A stretch of 64,000 nucleotides of DNA, from positions 39,715,212 to 39,779,211 of the forward strand of contig OY282609.1 in the NCBI GenBank assembly GCA_958298945.1. Reading direction: 5' to 3'. The notes under the pieces are model-generated. The model was not told the DNA's origin, searched no databases, and saw nothing but the letters and a program-made list of their open reading frames with translations. Positions within the stretch are counted from its first letter, which is position 1; each line of letters opens with the position of its first letter. Origin of the DNA: Atherix ibis (lineage: Eukaryota > Arthropoda > Insecta > Diptera > Athericidae). Positions 1 to 13,400 of the stretch are shown in pieces. The position numbers and the translations under genes were made by a program.

Positions 1-1290
1 AGAATTAAAAAATGTAATTATAAATTGTATTGCTAATTAGAATAGTAGCTATATATTAGAAGTAACTTATTTTTCTATTTACATGAAATTAATAACAAAC
101 AATTTAGACCATCAGTTTAAATTTATTATATCTGTCTTTACAATCTAATACATACACACATAATATAAAGATTTTTTTAAATAACCATTTTTTTAAGGAT
201 AAGATACAAGAAAGATTAGATTATTGGAAGAAATAATATTTAGATAGTGATACTAAGGACAAAAACAAAAATTAAATTCATTAAATTCAAAATTCACACA
301 TTTTCCCGAAGCAATTGCTAAAATAAAAACTTTTATATTCTCTAATTTTTATAAGAAACCGAAACCACTATATTACAATATATTTGAAAGTAAATAGTTA
401 ATTAATAAAATCAGGGCAAATAAAAAAACTCCCTTAAAAAAATTAGTTTAAGAAGTAAAATAAAAATTTAAATTACACATATTCCTAAAATTTGGTCAGA
501 TAAATTGGTAATTATATGCCTTAAAGTTTATTTAAAACAATATCATAGAGAACAACCAGACAATATTACGATTTCTGCAGATCGGTTAACAAATTTTTTT
601 GTAAAACTGTTATCAAAAAATTGTTAACCTGCTATCAAAAGTCCGTATTTCCTCTATATGCATATTTTTAGTAATAAATATCGGAAAACAATTAATGGTT
701 AAAATTGAAATATTTTATTTATGTGTTAATTAACTGGATATTAAATAAATAGCATAAAGCATTAGAAGAGTACAAAATATATGTACAATAGAGTACAATA
801 ATTATATCTACGAATAAACATATACCAAAACAGTCCATCTATGTGTACATCCATTAAAAGCTTATTAAAAAGATAATAATAAGCACGCAAAATAAGTACA
901 GAGAAAAATGAAATGTACATGTTCAGTAGAAAATATTATTTTTAATTTTTGGTTAGTAACAGCTGTAATAAAATGTATTCACGTAGATTTTATAACAGGT
1001 AGGTAATAATATTATGCCAACTCGATCACTTCAAATTATTTGGTAAATATAAAATTATGTACTAAAATAATATGTAATTGCTGTAACTGAAATCAAATAA
1101 AAAAATTGGCAAACAAACATTTTTAATTATTTAAAATAAAAGTGATTCAGAACACTCCCATAAACTTTCCCAATTTTTTCTGGTTTTTGGGTATTGGAAG
1201 ATTTGCAAATATATTTGAATATAAAATCAACAATTTGAGAATGCTAAGCATATTTATTATGTAATAATATATTGTTATTCCTTATCAAAG
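1..1290 (+). other. Ca-beta: Upstream intron sequence of the Ca-beta gene
   Basis: AT-rich non-coding DNA that ends in a splice acceptor at 1289-1290. The first visible exon encodes an internal part of the calcium-channel beta subunit, so earlier exons and the promoter must lie left of the window. I see no conserved coding segment, RNA gene or repeat here. Confidence 0.7.
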
Positions 1291-1407
1291 GGTTCTGCCG
1301 ATTCAAATTACTCACAACCGTCATCCGATCTGTCGCTAGACGAGGAAAAGGAATCGCTTCGGCGAGAAAAGGAACGTCAGGCCTTAAGCCAATTGGATAA
1401 GGCTAGG
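1291..1407 (+). CDS. Ca-beta: Ca-beta exon: conserved segment before SH3
   Basis: Acceptor AG at 1289-1290 and donor GTATGA at 1408. The 39 codons begin [19 protein letters not shown] and end SQLDKAR. This is the acidic/charged stretch that precedes the SH3 domain in all calcium-channel beta subunits, and the vertebrate genes have an exon with the same content. It enters and leaves in phase 0. An 89-nt intron follows. Confidence 0.93.
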
Positions 1408-4400
1408 GTATGACTCATATAAAAGTGTTCTTTGAAATATATCATATATTTTTTTTAAATAAAATGTAATTTTAAAAATCGTATACTTTTATTTAGAATA
1501 AACCTGTTGCATTTGCGGTGCGAACTAATGTATCATACGATGGAAATATCGATGATGACTCACCTGTACACGGAAGTGCTGTTTCGTTTGAAGTTAGAGA
1601 CTTTCTTCATATTAAAGAAAAGTATGACAATAACTGGTGGATTGGTAGGCTTGTTAAGGAAGGTAGTGATGTTGGTTTTATACCTAGCCCAGTTAAGTTA
1701 GAGCATATTAGAATGCAGGTAATAACTTATACAATAAGTTTTTGGGTTTTTTTTCGAGAAATAATTATTTAAAGTGTATTTTTTAAAATTAATTTAGTCA
1801 TCTGCTGCTAGATCTAGTCGCCTATACTCAACTAAAGGATCATCAAGTGGCAACTTGGGTGGTTCAGCAGTACCAGGTGCGGAGCCATCAAGAGGTAGCA
1901 CACCCCCTACACCTGGTATGACGCACAATTCATTGCATTATTCTTATATTTATTTTATTTAACTATTTTAAAGTGAATAATAACCAATAAGAATTCTTAG
2001 TAAAATATTGATTGTTCTACAAAATTATTTTTAAAGAATATTTTTACTAGCTTTTTACTAATCCATCGATATAATTATTATACTATTAACTCTTCTCAAT
2101 ATTTGTTCTAATATCACAAGGATCACATGTAAATATTCAAATTAAAAAAAAGTAAAAGGAATGATTTTGAGAAAGAAAAATGAATGTATGTGTATGTATT
2201 TTATCAAGTATTTGTTGACAAAACACTTGTACATTCCAAACTACTCATGTTTCTTAGAATATACGAGTATACTCGTAAAGTATATTTGAAATTTATAATG
2301 ATCAAAAATGTTATTCAAATGCGTTTTATTTTTTAAATATTTGCTTACAGTTATAACTGTATGCGTTATCATCTTCTAGATAAATCATCAATTATTTATT
2401 AAATATATCCCCATATAGACAATATAATTTTGCAATAATTAACAAATTAGCTATAACAACATTTTACAACTTAGAAACTATTCAATATCATAAACACTTG
2501 CATGGCGCCTGATAGATCATTTCTTAAAATATACAATACATTCTTTAATAAGAAAAAATGTATTCTTAAAACCAACATAAAAATATTTAAATATATTTTT
2601 TTTCCATCTTCGCAAATGCTTTTTCTACCATTGATTATAATTATATTTGTACATAAAATTTATTTTCATAATTTTGTAGTATTCTTTAGATGCATACTAA
2701 TAATATAATTTATAATAAACATAAATTTAGTTTTCATTTTCTTAATTAACCATCTTTCACTTATATAGTTTAGAAAATAAAATTCATTTTAATTTATATT
2801 CGACACAAAGATAATTTTGTAGAAGATAATTTATATCAATAATTGTATATTTTAACCATAAAACTAATGAATAATCAGCTCTAGTTAACAAATCATTTTC
2901 GTTGCATATTACATTAAATTCATTCACAAACAGCAATATTTTTATACGAATATAATATTTTAATAAGAATAAATTTTTCTTTGTTTCTGACGATATAAGG
3001 TGATGAGTCAGATTCCATGGGACCGTCGCGTCATGGAAAAGCTACTTTAGCTACACCCCCAACTAAAGAAAAACGAAAACCATTCTTCAAAAAACAGGAA
3101 GCTGCATCACCGTACGATGTTGTACCATCAATGCGTCCTGTTGTATTGGTGGGTCCAAGTTTAAAAGGTTATGAAGTTACTGACATGATGCAAAAGGCTC
3201 TGTTCGATTTTTTGAAACATCGTTTTGAAGGAAGGATTATAATCACACGTGTAATGGCAGATATATCATTAGCTAAACGATCACTTATGAACAATCCATC
3301 AAAACGGGCTATAATGGAACGATCGAACAGTCGATCGTCATGTTTAGCGGAAGTGCAAGCAGAAATAGAAAGAATATTCGAATTAGCAAGAACTTTACAA
3401 TTAGTAGTACTCGATTGTGATACAATCAACCATCCATCACAACTAGCAAAAACTTCGTTGGCTCCAACAATAGTATATTTAAAAATTAGTAGTAGTAAGG
3501 TAAATATTAGATAAAACATAAGTTCGTATATGTTGCATATATAATTTTATTGCATTTAATGTTTAGTTAAATATTTTTTAGATTAACATATACAATAATT
3601 ATAAATATTCTAATATAATGAAATATAATAGATTTTATAGTATTAATGACTTAAGTTTCCTAGAAATAATATTTACGGATTTTTCTTTTGCATTAACTTA
3701 ATTTAAAACAAAATTATATCATACGTAATTATATTGTATTATTTTGAATAACTGACATTGTTATAAAATTTTTATATGGACAGTTACAAATGAAGTAATC
3801 TTTATTCAATTTTATAGATATTCTCCATCCTACATCCGAAAGTTAGCGCCGTAATTTTAAAACGTCATACTTAAATTATTATTGATCTATAACTTAAACA
3901 AACGCTTTTTCTTTAACAACATTTTTAGTAATATTTTACAGAAAATTAATAAGACTTTTTTGTAAAATATGAATAGTACTTTAAAAACAGAGTACTATTT
4001 ATATTTTACAAAAAATTCTTATTAATTTTCTATATGTTGAATATTCATTGACATTTCTTATATAGAAGATTTGCACAAATGTTTGAGGAACGTCCTTAGA
4101 GTAAACTAAAAAAAATTTCATTTAATTCAGCAAATCTTGGCACATAAACGTAATATCACTTAATAAATACATTTTAAACTTCAGTAAATTATTGTGGAAT
4201 CTACACACAAAAATTAATAAGTGGTAAAATTCTTGAATTATGCTTGAATTATTTAACTAAAATTTGATATCATTCAAGACTTATTTCGTAAATAAGAATA
4301 TTGGACTTACAATTAAAGAAAGGAGTTAAAATTATAACAATATAAAGAAAAATGTAGTTTCTTCGCTTCTTAAACCATATCTTAATTATATCGTATTTCT

Positions 4401-7400
4401 GTGATATTTATCAATAATTTGTGTTTATCATATCTTTTAATTTAAAGAATAAGTGTTATTATTATTTTGTCTTAAAGGTATTACAACGGTTAATAAAATC
4501 ACGAGGAAAAGCACAGAGTAAAAACTTGTCTGTTCAAATGGTTGCAGCTGAAAAGTTAGCCCAATGTCCACCAGAAATGTTCGATGTGATACTAGATGAA
4601 AATCAATTAGAAGATGCTTGCGAACATATTGCTGAATATTTAGAGGTGAGAAAAAGTTTAATTGTTTTATTTAAACGTGGTCACATGCAGCTACATTAAT
4701 TTAATATATATAAATCCAGTACGAGGTCGATGCAATCGGTTATATCAATTTTAATTAATCGACCAGTGGGGTTAATAAAATCGCAAATGAAATGGCACAT
4801 CAAAAGTTGGGTTCAATAATTATATTTTATATATATAAAGCATAGCCAAAATGCGTTTAATATGCTAATAGTCTGAGTTTCAAAATACAATAATTTTAAT
4901 TTTCATTATATAATAGACACGCAGATGTAGATAGTAATCATTGGAAATACAATTTACAAATAAGTCTAACTTTTATATACGCAACTATACAATATTGAGA
5001 ACAGACTATCCCGATGATACATCAAATGTATCAATAAATTATACTCGTTTCTTTTTAACTTTTGCGTACACATATTGCTACCGGAAAAAAATAAAATCCT
5101 ATGTTTTTATCCTCTTTCCTTATATAATGACATAAAATTAATTTATATTCTCTTTCTTACATCTCGAAAAGTATGGTGATGTTTATGTTAAGCACCAATA
5201 ATGAATTTGTCGGCTCTTCAAGGTGTTAAGCACCAATAATGCATTCGTCGGCAAGAAAGATTTTTCACAAGATACTGGTTTATTTCCAGCTTTTACAATT
5301 ATTTTTAACTCCAACAAACTTTGAAAACAGACGCCATACGTAATATCCAATTAATGTTACAAAAATTGTACATAGACATAACCACCATAAAATGAACCAA
5401 ATCAGCAATTAACAAATGCCGATTATTAAAATACAAACGCCCAGCAAAAACTCACTAACTGCAGATAAGAACATGGAGTGTTTGGTAATGTGGCATCATC
5501 GTTGAACTTGAAATCACAGGCAACATAAATGTATATATGAGGTCTAGTGAACTTAAAAATTTAATTAGGTATAATAATATTTATATCATAAACTGATCAG
5601 ATAGACATTTCTTTACTGGTCGCAGACGACCGAAATTCATAAATTTTTGATAGCAATTGTAGTTGTCGTTTGACGTTGTTTTTTGAGTTGTGTTCGGGCT
5701 TTATGAATGGCAAAATATACTGCTTGGATTACGAACGATCAGGGTTGGAAAAGCCTAAAAATTCCACTGAATTACAACGAAATTTACAAAAATTCGTTCT
5801 GTACAAGGGAGGTTGATCGCGGAAAGAAATTTGAGATGGAGTAACAGCGCAACAATTTAAATAAAGATTATTTATAAAGTGGATTTTATTCAAAATGAAG
5901 TGTTTATGTGTTGATACATTTCCCTAAAGTCGAAATGTGTTTGCTAAATTGTAAGATTCTCGTATCTTGAATGAAATGAAATATTTTAGCTAAATCTTAA
6001 AATGATTTTTTTTATAAAAAAATTTAATGGTTTGGTATTTTAAATTAATAAGTATCGTTTTCAAAGCGTTATTGTTTAAATATTATTTATCTTTTTATAT
6101 GACAATATAAAAAGCAGATAAGATATTGTGCGATCGTTATTTCTAAATATAATTGGGTTTAAATGTTTGCATCCGAAAATTAAGGGTCATTAAGATACCA
6201 ATAACAAGATACTTGATTTATTTTTAGATATAAAGTGAATAAAATAACTAAGTACAACATTTTAGAACTATCTTTATTTTTTTTTTTAAATTATATTAAA
6301 TTTATAAACTCTTCATAATACTTTTATTAATTCCATTTATATAAAGGCTTACTGGAGGGCAACACATCCACCAGTGAGAACCGCGCCTTCAATACCTAGA
6401 CCCTTACCAACTCAGGAAACTTCCCCATCAACTGAACAACCCCGAATGGGACTTACGCCCCCAGGTATAAATATTTTATATTTTTATTAATATTTTGAAA
6501 TATTAAAAGTGAATACATTTTCATATTAAGTTGCAAAATGTTCGTTCTTAAAATTTTTTATTTTATAATAATTATTGTAACATGAATTTTTAAATTCATA
6601 TGCATAGTCGATAGAGACTCATACGCATATAAAAATGATAGGGAAAGAGAAAGAGGTAAAATAAAATTAAACTTTTGAATTATTTTATAATTATAAATTA
6701 TATATATAATTTGTAAAAATTATTACATATTTATTTAACTTAAGTATGTGATATTTTTTTTATTTCTTTACATTTGTACATAAAGTAGATAATAAACAAT
6801 ATATTTTGCAATCATTTTTAGTATAAATATAATTTTATTATAAAAAAGTAGAAATAAAGTTAAGTAAGTCTAGGATTAAAAATATTATTTAAATTGAAAA
6901 CAATTTAATCTCCAACGACATTAAATTTTTTTATATGATCTGTTTCGAAAGTATCTTTACGATCTTTTGTATAATATGTATGTATACTTCCAGCTTTTAC
7001 ATTGGATGATATTCCTGGAACTCTGCTTTAGAAATCATTAAGAATAATTCCACAAAACCAAAATCCATCAATTCATTATTTTTAATGACGTTAGTTGCAG
7101 TTGAAATTTTCTGCCTAAAATTTTTTCAGGTTTACACTATTACTTTATTAAATATTAACTAATTTACCTATATATATTTGCTTACTGAAATCATACTAAC
7201 ATGAGAATGAGATAAATAATTCGCTTTTCAAATAATTTTTAATACACATTTTTAAAATAATTTGTTTGAAAAATAAATTTTCACTAATAAATAAAAATTA
7301 TTTATAAGGTAACTAAGCTACGGATATTATGTATACGTATAATTTGAGGAATCTAAATTTGAATATCCAAGGCCAAACAATAATTGAATTGTTTATATTT

Positions 7401-10400
7401 TTTTTGATATGATCTGAAAGCCCAATAACAAATTATTTGTTTTAATATTTATGGAAAGACTTCTATTTAATTAATTTTTATGTTTTAATATTTAGCATAT
7501 ATTTAGGAGCTTATTGGAGATATCGTATAACTTATTTTTTGCATGCATTTTTTAATTTATTACATTTGGATGGAAAACTGACCGTATACAAGTATATGTT
7601 CTCATGATTTCGAAGTCCCGTATTATCGTAGTAAAGTGAGATACGTATGTTTTCAGTGCTCGATATATCAAATACAATGACTCAGCCAATTCGGTCAATA
7701 AGCGAAGAAGTTGTAGATAGCAAGACAATATACGAGGGTCGTTCAATAAGTCCTTAGAAAATCCGGAAATTGCGCTCGTAGTGTCAGTAAAGTAGCATTA
7801 TCGACAGGAAAGCTGTCAAAATTTCAGCTCGATCCATAGCGTAGGTCAATTTCTATCGTTGATTAAAGTTAACGACATTTATTTGTGCATAACAATGGAA
7901 AAAAGCGAGTTTAGGGCTGTCATCAAACATCTCCATTTGAAAGGCTTAAGCCCGAAAGAAATCAAAGCCGAGTTGGATGCAGTTCATGGCACATCTGCAC
8001 CTCTGTTTGCGACGGTTTACAATTGGGTGAATGAATTTAAACGTGGCCGTTCATCCACAAAAGATGAACATCGTTCAGGATGCCCAGTTGAGATGTCTAC
8101 TCCTGAAATCATCGACAAAATCCACGATCTGATTTTGAACGATCGGCGAATTAAAGTGCGCGAATTAGTTGAGGCCACGGGCATATCACAAGGTACAGTC
8201 GCTTCAATTTTGCATAAAAAATTGTCTGTGAAAAAAATTTCGGCAAGATGGGTGCCGCGTTTGCTCTCAGAGGAGAATAAGCGCAATCGTGTAGTGGACT
8301 CTGAGGCTATGTTGGCACTCTTTCATCGCAATCCTGCCGAATTCCTTAGTCGATATGTCACTGTGGACGAAACCTGGATACACTACTATACTCCAGAAAC
8401 GAAGAGACAGTCATCACAGTGGATTTTCAAGGGTGAACGGGCTCCCAAGAAGGCAAAAACTGTGCCATCGGCCGGCAAGGTGATGGCCACGGTCTTTTGG
8501 GATTCAAAGAGAAACGCCCCCATCTGAGGAAGAAAAAAATCCTCTTGCATCAGGACAATGCGCGTGTGCACACCTGCGCTGTTTCCATGGCCAATATTGT
8601 GGAATTGAGAATGGAATTGTTGCAGCATCCCGCTTATTCACCAGATTTGGCCCCGAGTGACTATTTTCTTTTCCCCAATCCGAAGAAAGGGCTTGGCGGA
8701 CGACGGTTCACTTCCAACGAGGACGTCATTGCTCAAACGGATGAGTATTTTGCAGAACTTCCGAAATCCTATTTTTTGGACGGGATAAAAATTTTGGAAA
8801 AACGGTTGGAAAAGTGTATAGAGCTAAAAGGGGATTTTGTTGAAAACTAAAAAAAAATGTTTTTTTAAAAACAGTTTTTGTCCACCTTTTTCTAAGGACT
8901 TATTGAACGACCCTCGTAAATATTGGCCTAATGAAATTTAAACTTCAAAAACATGATTTTTACATTTATTTAATTGTGGACTTTTACAAAAATATAAACT
9001 TCAGCTGACTTGAAAATAAAGCAGTAAATATGTTATATAAATTGTTATTATACAGAACTACAAAAATTTAGACCATTAAATTAGGTAGCAAATGGTGTTA
9101 AAAGCATAGCACCTTTTATTATAGGTTGTAATCGATGTTTTAGTATTGCAGTTCAGTTAGCATTTAAATTCTTCCACTTTTCTAAACAAGTATGTTTTGT
9201 TTATTCCTATACTTAAAAAAATTGCAAATAAAATGTTAAATATAATGCAAAGTACTACAAACATGGGAAATCAAACAACAAATATTTTGACGTGAGTGGG
9301 TGCGCACCAGTTAGTATTTTCAGGCGGCAGAACGATCGCTTCTAAGAATGGTGGTAGCAAAGTAAAGTGGGGTGTAATTTTAAAAAGCATTTTATAAACT
9401 TCTTAAATTTAGAAATTCCGCAATATTCTTGCACAAAATCAGAATAATATCATATAAAAAAATTACCCTCATATTGGATACATTATTTCTTATTATAGTT
9501 CATTCATTTTATTGATTTAACAAATCACATTAAATGTCATTATATTGGGTACAACCGATTATATATATTAAAGAGTAGGTCAGTAAATTGACAGAAAATC
9601 TGTGACTATAACACTTGTGTTCAAATAGTACTGACCATTTGTAAGACTTTGTACAAAAGAAATCGTGGCACAAATATTTATGTTTCGAAATTGAGTCTGT
9701 GAATAAAAACCAATAATTATTTTATACAAACCAATGCATTTTAAAAAAAGGGTTTTGATTTTTTTATAATTTAGTTTTGGTTATTTTAAAATTTACTATA
9801 ATATATCATAAATCTTAACTAAAATATTCCCTATTTTAAACGGAGTATATAAAAATTATGTTTTCTATTTACAAAACTAATTTCTCTTTTTCTAATCTCT
9901 TATCAATAGTTAAATCTGTTAATGATAAGAAACTTATATATGAAACAACCAATTTATTTTAGGAGCAATACCTACTTAATAATAAATAAAAAAAACAAGA
10001 TATTTTTCACTAGGAAGCCACAACTTAATTACACATTGAAAAAATTGTTACGCCTATATATTGTTTTATCATTCGAAACCACCATGACTTGTATTAAATC
10101 TTTATCAAATGGTGATCACTTTTACTTTTAACGATTATAGATCGTTTATTTTCAAATATTTTATTCGATTTTAAAAATAGGTTTTTTTTCAATACGGATG
10201 ACTTGTTTTCAAATATACCGTGTGGCCATATTTGAAATGTCAAAATTATCTGTCAATATCAGTTGTATTCAGTAAGAAAAAGATACAAGCCTCAACAAAG
10301 TTTGGAAATTATCCATTTTTTTAATCAAAATAATTGTTATTTTGTTGCAACTTATCGAGCACTTCTTCCGATTTATGGTCGTCATAATCGGCCTAGTGTG

Positions 10401-13400
10401 TATGCATTCATCGAAGTGTGTAAAGTTTTGAACGCAATATAACTGTGTTCGCGTGCCAGTTAGACAACACTACGGTCGAAGTGCCGAGAATATTGCTGGC
10501 ATTCACGCTAGTGTTTACAATAACCCAAATTTATCGATTTCAAAGCATTCTCAAGATTTGGCTCCAACAATAAGGCGTATTTTTCGGTTGCATTTGGGTT
10601 TACATCTTTATAAAATTCTTATCACATAAGAACTGAAGCCGTTGCATCATTACGAACTCTGTAAATTTGATGATTTTGCTCTGGAAGAACTAGAAAATGA
10701 TGCTGATTTTTCCAAAAAAATCTGATTTTTTCTCAGATGAAGCGCATTTCTATCTCTCTGGATCAGTGAATAAATAAAATGTTCGTTACTGGGCTGAAAC
10801 CAATCCAAAAAGTATTCACGAGGAATCCTTACAGAAAAAGCGACCGTCTTGTACGGTTTGTGATACGGTGGCTTCATCGGTCCTTATTTTTTCCAAAGCT
10901 GTTTCTGTTGATGGTGAGTGATACAGATCATTGATAACAAATGTTCTCTGGTCTAAATTGATAGATATTGATTTAACGAATATGTGGATTTATCAAAACG
11001 GCGCTACATGCCTGACAGCCTTGTCACAATCGATCTATTGCGGGAAAAGTTTGGGGAGTCGACAATTTCAAGAAATGCAGATGTGCAATGACCTCTAAGA
11101 AATTGTGATTCAACACCTTTGGCCTTATTCTTGTAGGGTTATTTAAAGTAATTGATCTATGTCAATAAACCAGCAACCATTGATGCATTTATTGCACAAT
11201 ATAGTCGAAAATTGGAACCATTTTCTTTCGTTCTGTAAACGGAGCAGTGGTAGCCATTTGAATGATATTATTTTCAGATAAAGGCTCTGCCAGTTTTAAT
11301 TTTTGTTTAATTTTTCACATTTATTGTAATTTGTTTTTGTAAATTCACAACTGAATAATACAAAAACAAATTACAATAAATGTGTTTAAATAAATCATAA
11401 TACATTATATAAAAGATGTGAAGAATTGCAATTCGTATAACTATATTATAAAACATTGACTATTTATATCCCAATCATTACATCTACTTACAATTTTTAG
11501 CAGTAACAAATTTATTGGTTTTATATTAAAAATGAAATCAGTCGAAATAAAATCTTATAATATTTAGCATAATATTATGGGAATGTTAAGATATAATTAT
11601 ATTTAAATAAAATAAAATTTATTTCAACAGTTTATTTTGTTTTCTTATTGACTCTATAATGTTTTGTTGACCAAACCTAGAGATAAGAAGTAGCTCTTTT
11701 ATAAATATAAAAGTTTTTTCAATTAAAATGAGAACCAACTTCGTTTCACTAAGTTTGGTGCCGTCATAAAACTCTTTGTCCTTAGCTAAAATTTTTATGG
11801 TTTTATAAAATATTCAGAAACGCTTACATTGAATTTAAAATCAATTCAGAAATCAATAAAGAATGAATAACTTACAGATTATTTTCTTTTCTTTACGAGT
11901 ATATCAGAAAAACTATATCGTAAAAAAAAAGGAATTTATTACAAATATTAAATAAAACAGAAATACTTATACGTAACAAAATAAAAGATCTTAAATTGGT
12001 AAATAAAGTAAAACTATTTAAAAATGTTTGAAAATGTATATATTAAATATTTTGTAAACAAATTTTTATCTATTTCGTTAGTAAATACGTGTACATTTTT
12101 GTTAATAGTGTGTCCTGGAACTGTTCGTGGTACTGGAGCTGTAGCTGTTTAAATGTCTTTGTCATTTATTTCATGAAATATTAATTAAAGAAAAAATAAT
12201 TGTTAATTAATTTAATTACTAAGAAACGTGAAAATAGTTATTTGTTATTCCTTACTACCTTAAATGCAAAAATTAATTTATTTGATTACAACTTGTTAGA
12301 ATAGATTAAAAATACTATAATTTGTTAAAAATCGTGTAAACACAGTTTCATAAATGCTCTTTACTTTGTGTAAGTAAAATTGTGTTTAGTTATTTTTATT
12401 CTAACCCATATTTTAGTGTTTCCCTTTAGCCTATTTATCAATTTTGTATGGTCTTCATGTTTTTTGGATTGACCATACAATTTTAAATAATATCTTCAAA
12501 AATGTATAAAATAGAAACAATAGAATAGACTTATCATTCATTTATTAAAATTCCATAGTAATTAGGCTAGATATTATGCTTCTGCTTTACATAGAGATTA
12601 TAGTAAGAATCAAACTATGCAAAATTTACTATATACCACCTGCTTGTATGCATTGATGGGGGAAGGGGAACATGAAGAATATACTGAATTCCATTCACTA
12701 TAAAAACTACTAATACAATGTAACTGCTATACCTTTTGAAAATTTTAAATTTATGTATTCCATTGGACCAATTTTGCTATAGCGCTGTAGCCTCTCAATA
12801 AAATGAACATATCACTACAGCAGTAAAATACAATCACACAATAGTCACCAACAATACTGAGTTTATTCACACATAAACAATAAAAACAAAAATATGACAT
12901 TTCAAAATAACCAACGAACCCGCAAATGTATCTATTTTCACTGTAGCAACTACAATCCACCTACCGTACATTGTATGCGTAACTCCAAATGAAAATTACT
13001 GCCCTGTTCGAGGTAAAGTAGATGATGACAGATACACAACTAGTGTAGTAGCAAAATTGGTCCAATGGAAAACAGCTGTAATACATAACAAACATATTGT
13101 ATAATATAATATAGTAAAATTATTCAGTAGATATAAGATACAGAACACTAGAATATTCTAGTATTTTTATATAAAATACTGAACTTTTTTTAAAAAAATC
13201 AACGTTCTTTAGTTCAAACTATATTTTAAATATTTTTTCTATACATTTTATGTTTAAATATATTTTATAAATAATTACATTTATTTAATTTTTTCGTGTG
13301 TATATATTTTTTTCAATATTGTGAATTTTTTGCTCATTTATACTCGTATGCTTAACATATTCTAATATTTTTGAAAGGGAGTCAAAAGTTATTTTTATAT

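Noticed and set aside
2502..2708. 68-codon ORF in a Ca-beta intron
   Set aside because: Phe/Ile/Lys-rich low-complexity translation of AT-rich DNA with no splice or homology support.
5186..5252. Two-unit direct repeat considered as a CRISPR-like array
   Set aside because: Only two units, in a eukaryotic intron, with no third repeat.
8017..8628. Minus-strand ORFs over mariner A
   Set aside because: Antisense shadows of the transposase reading frame.
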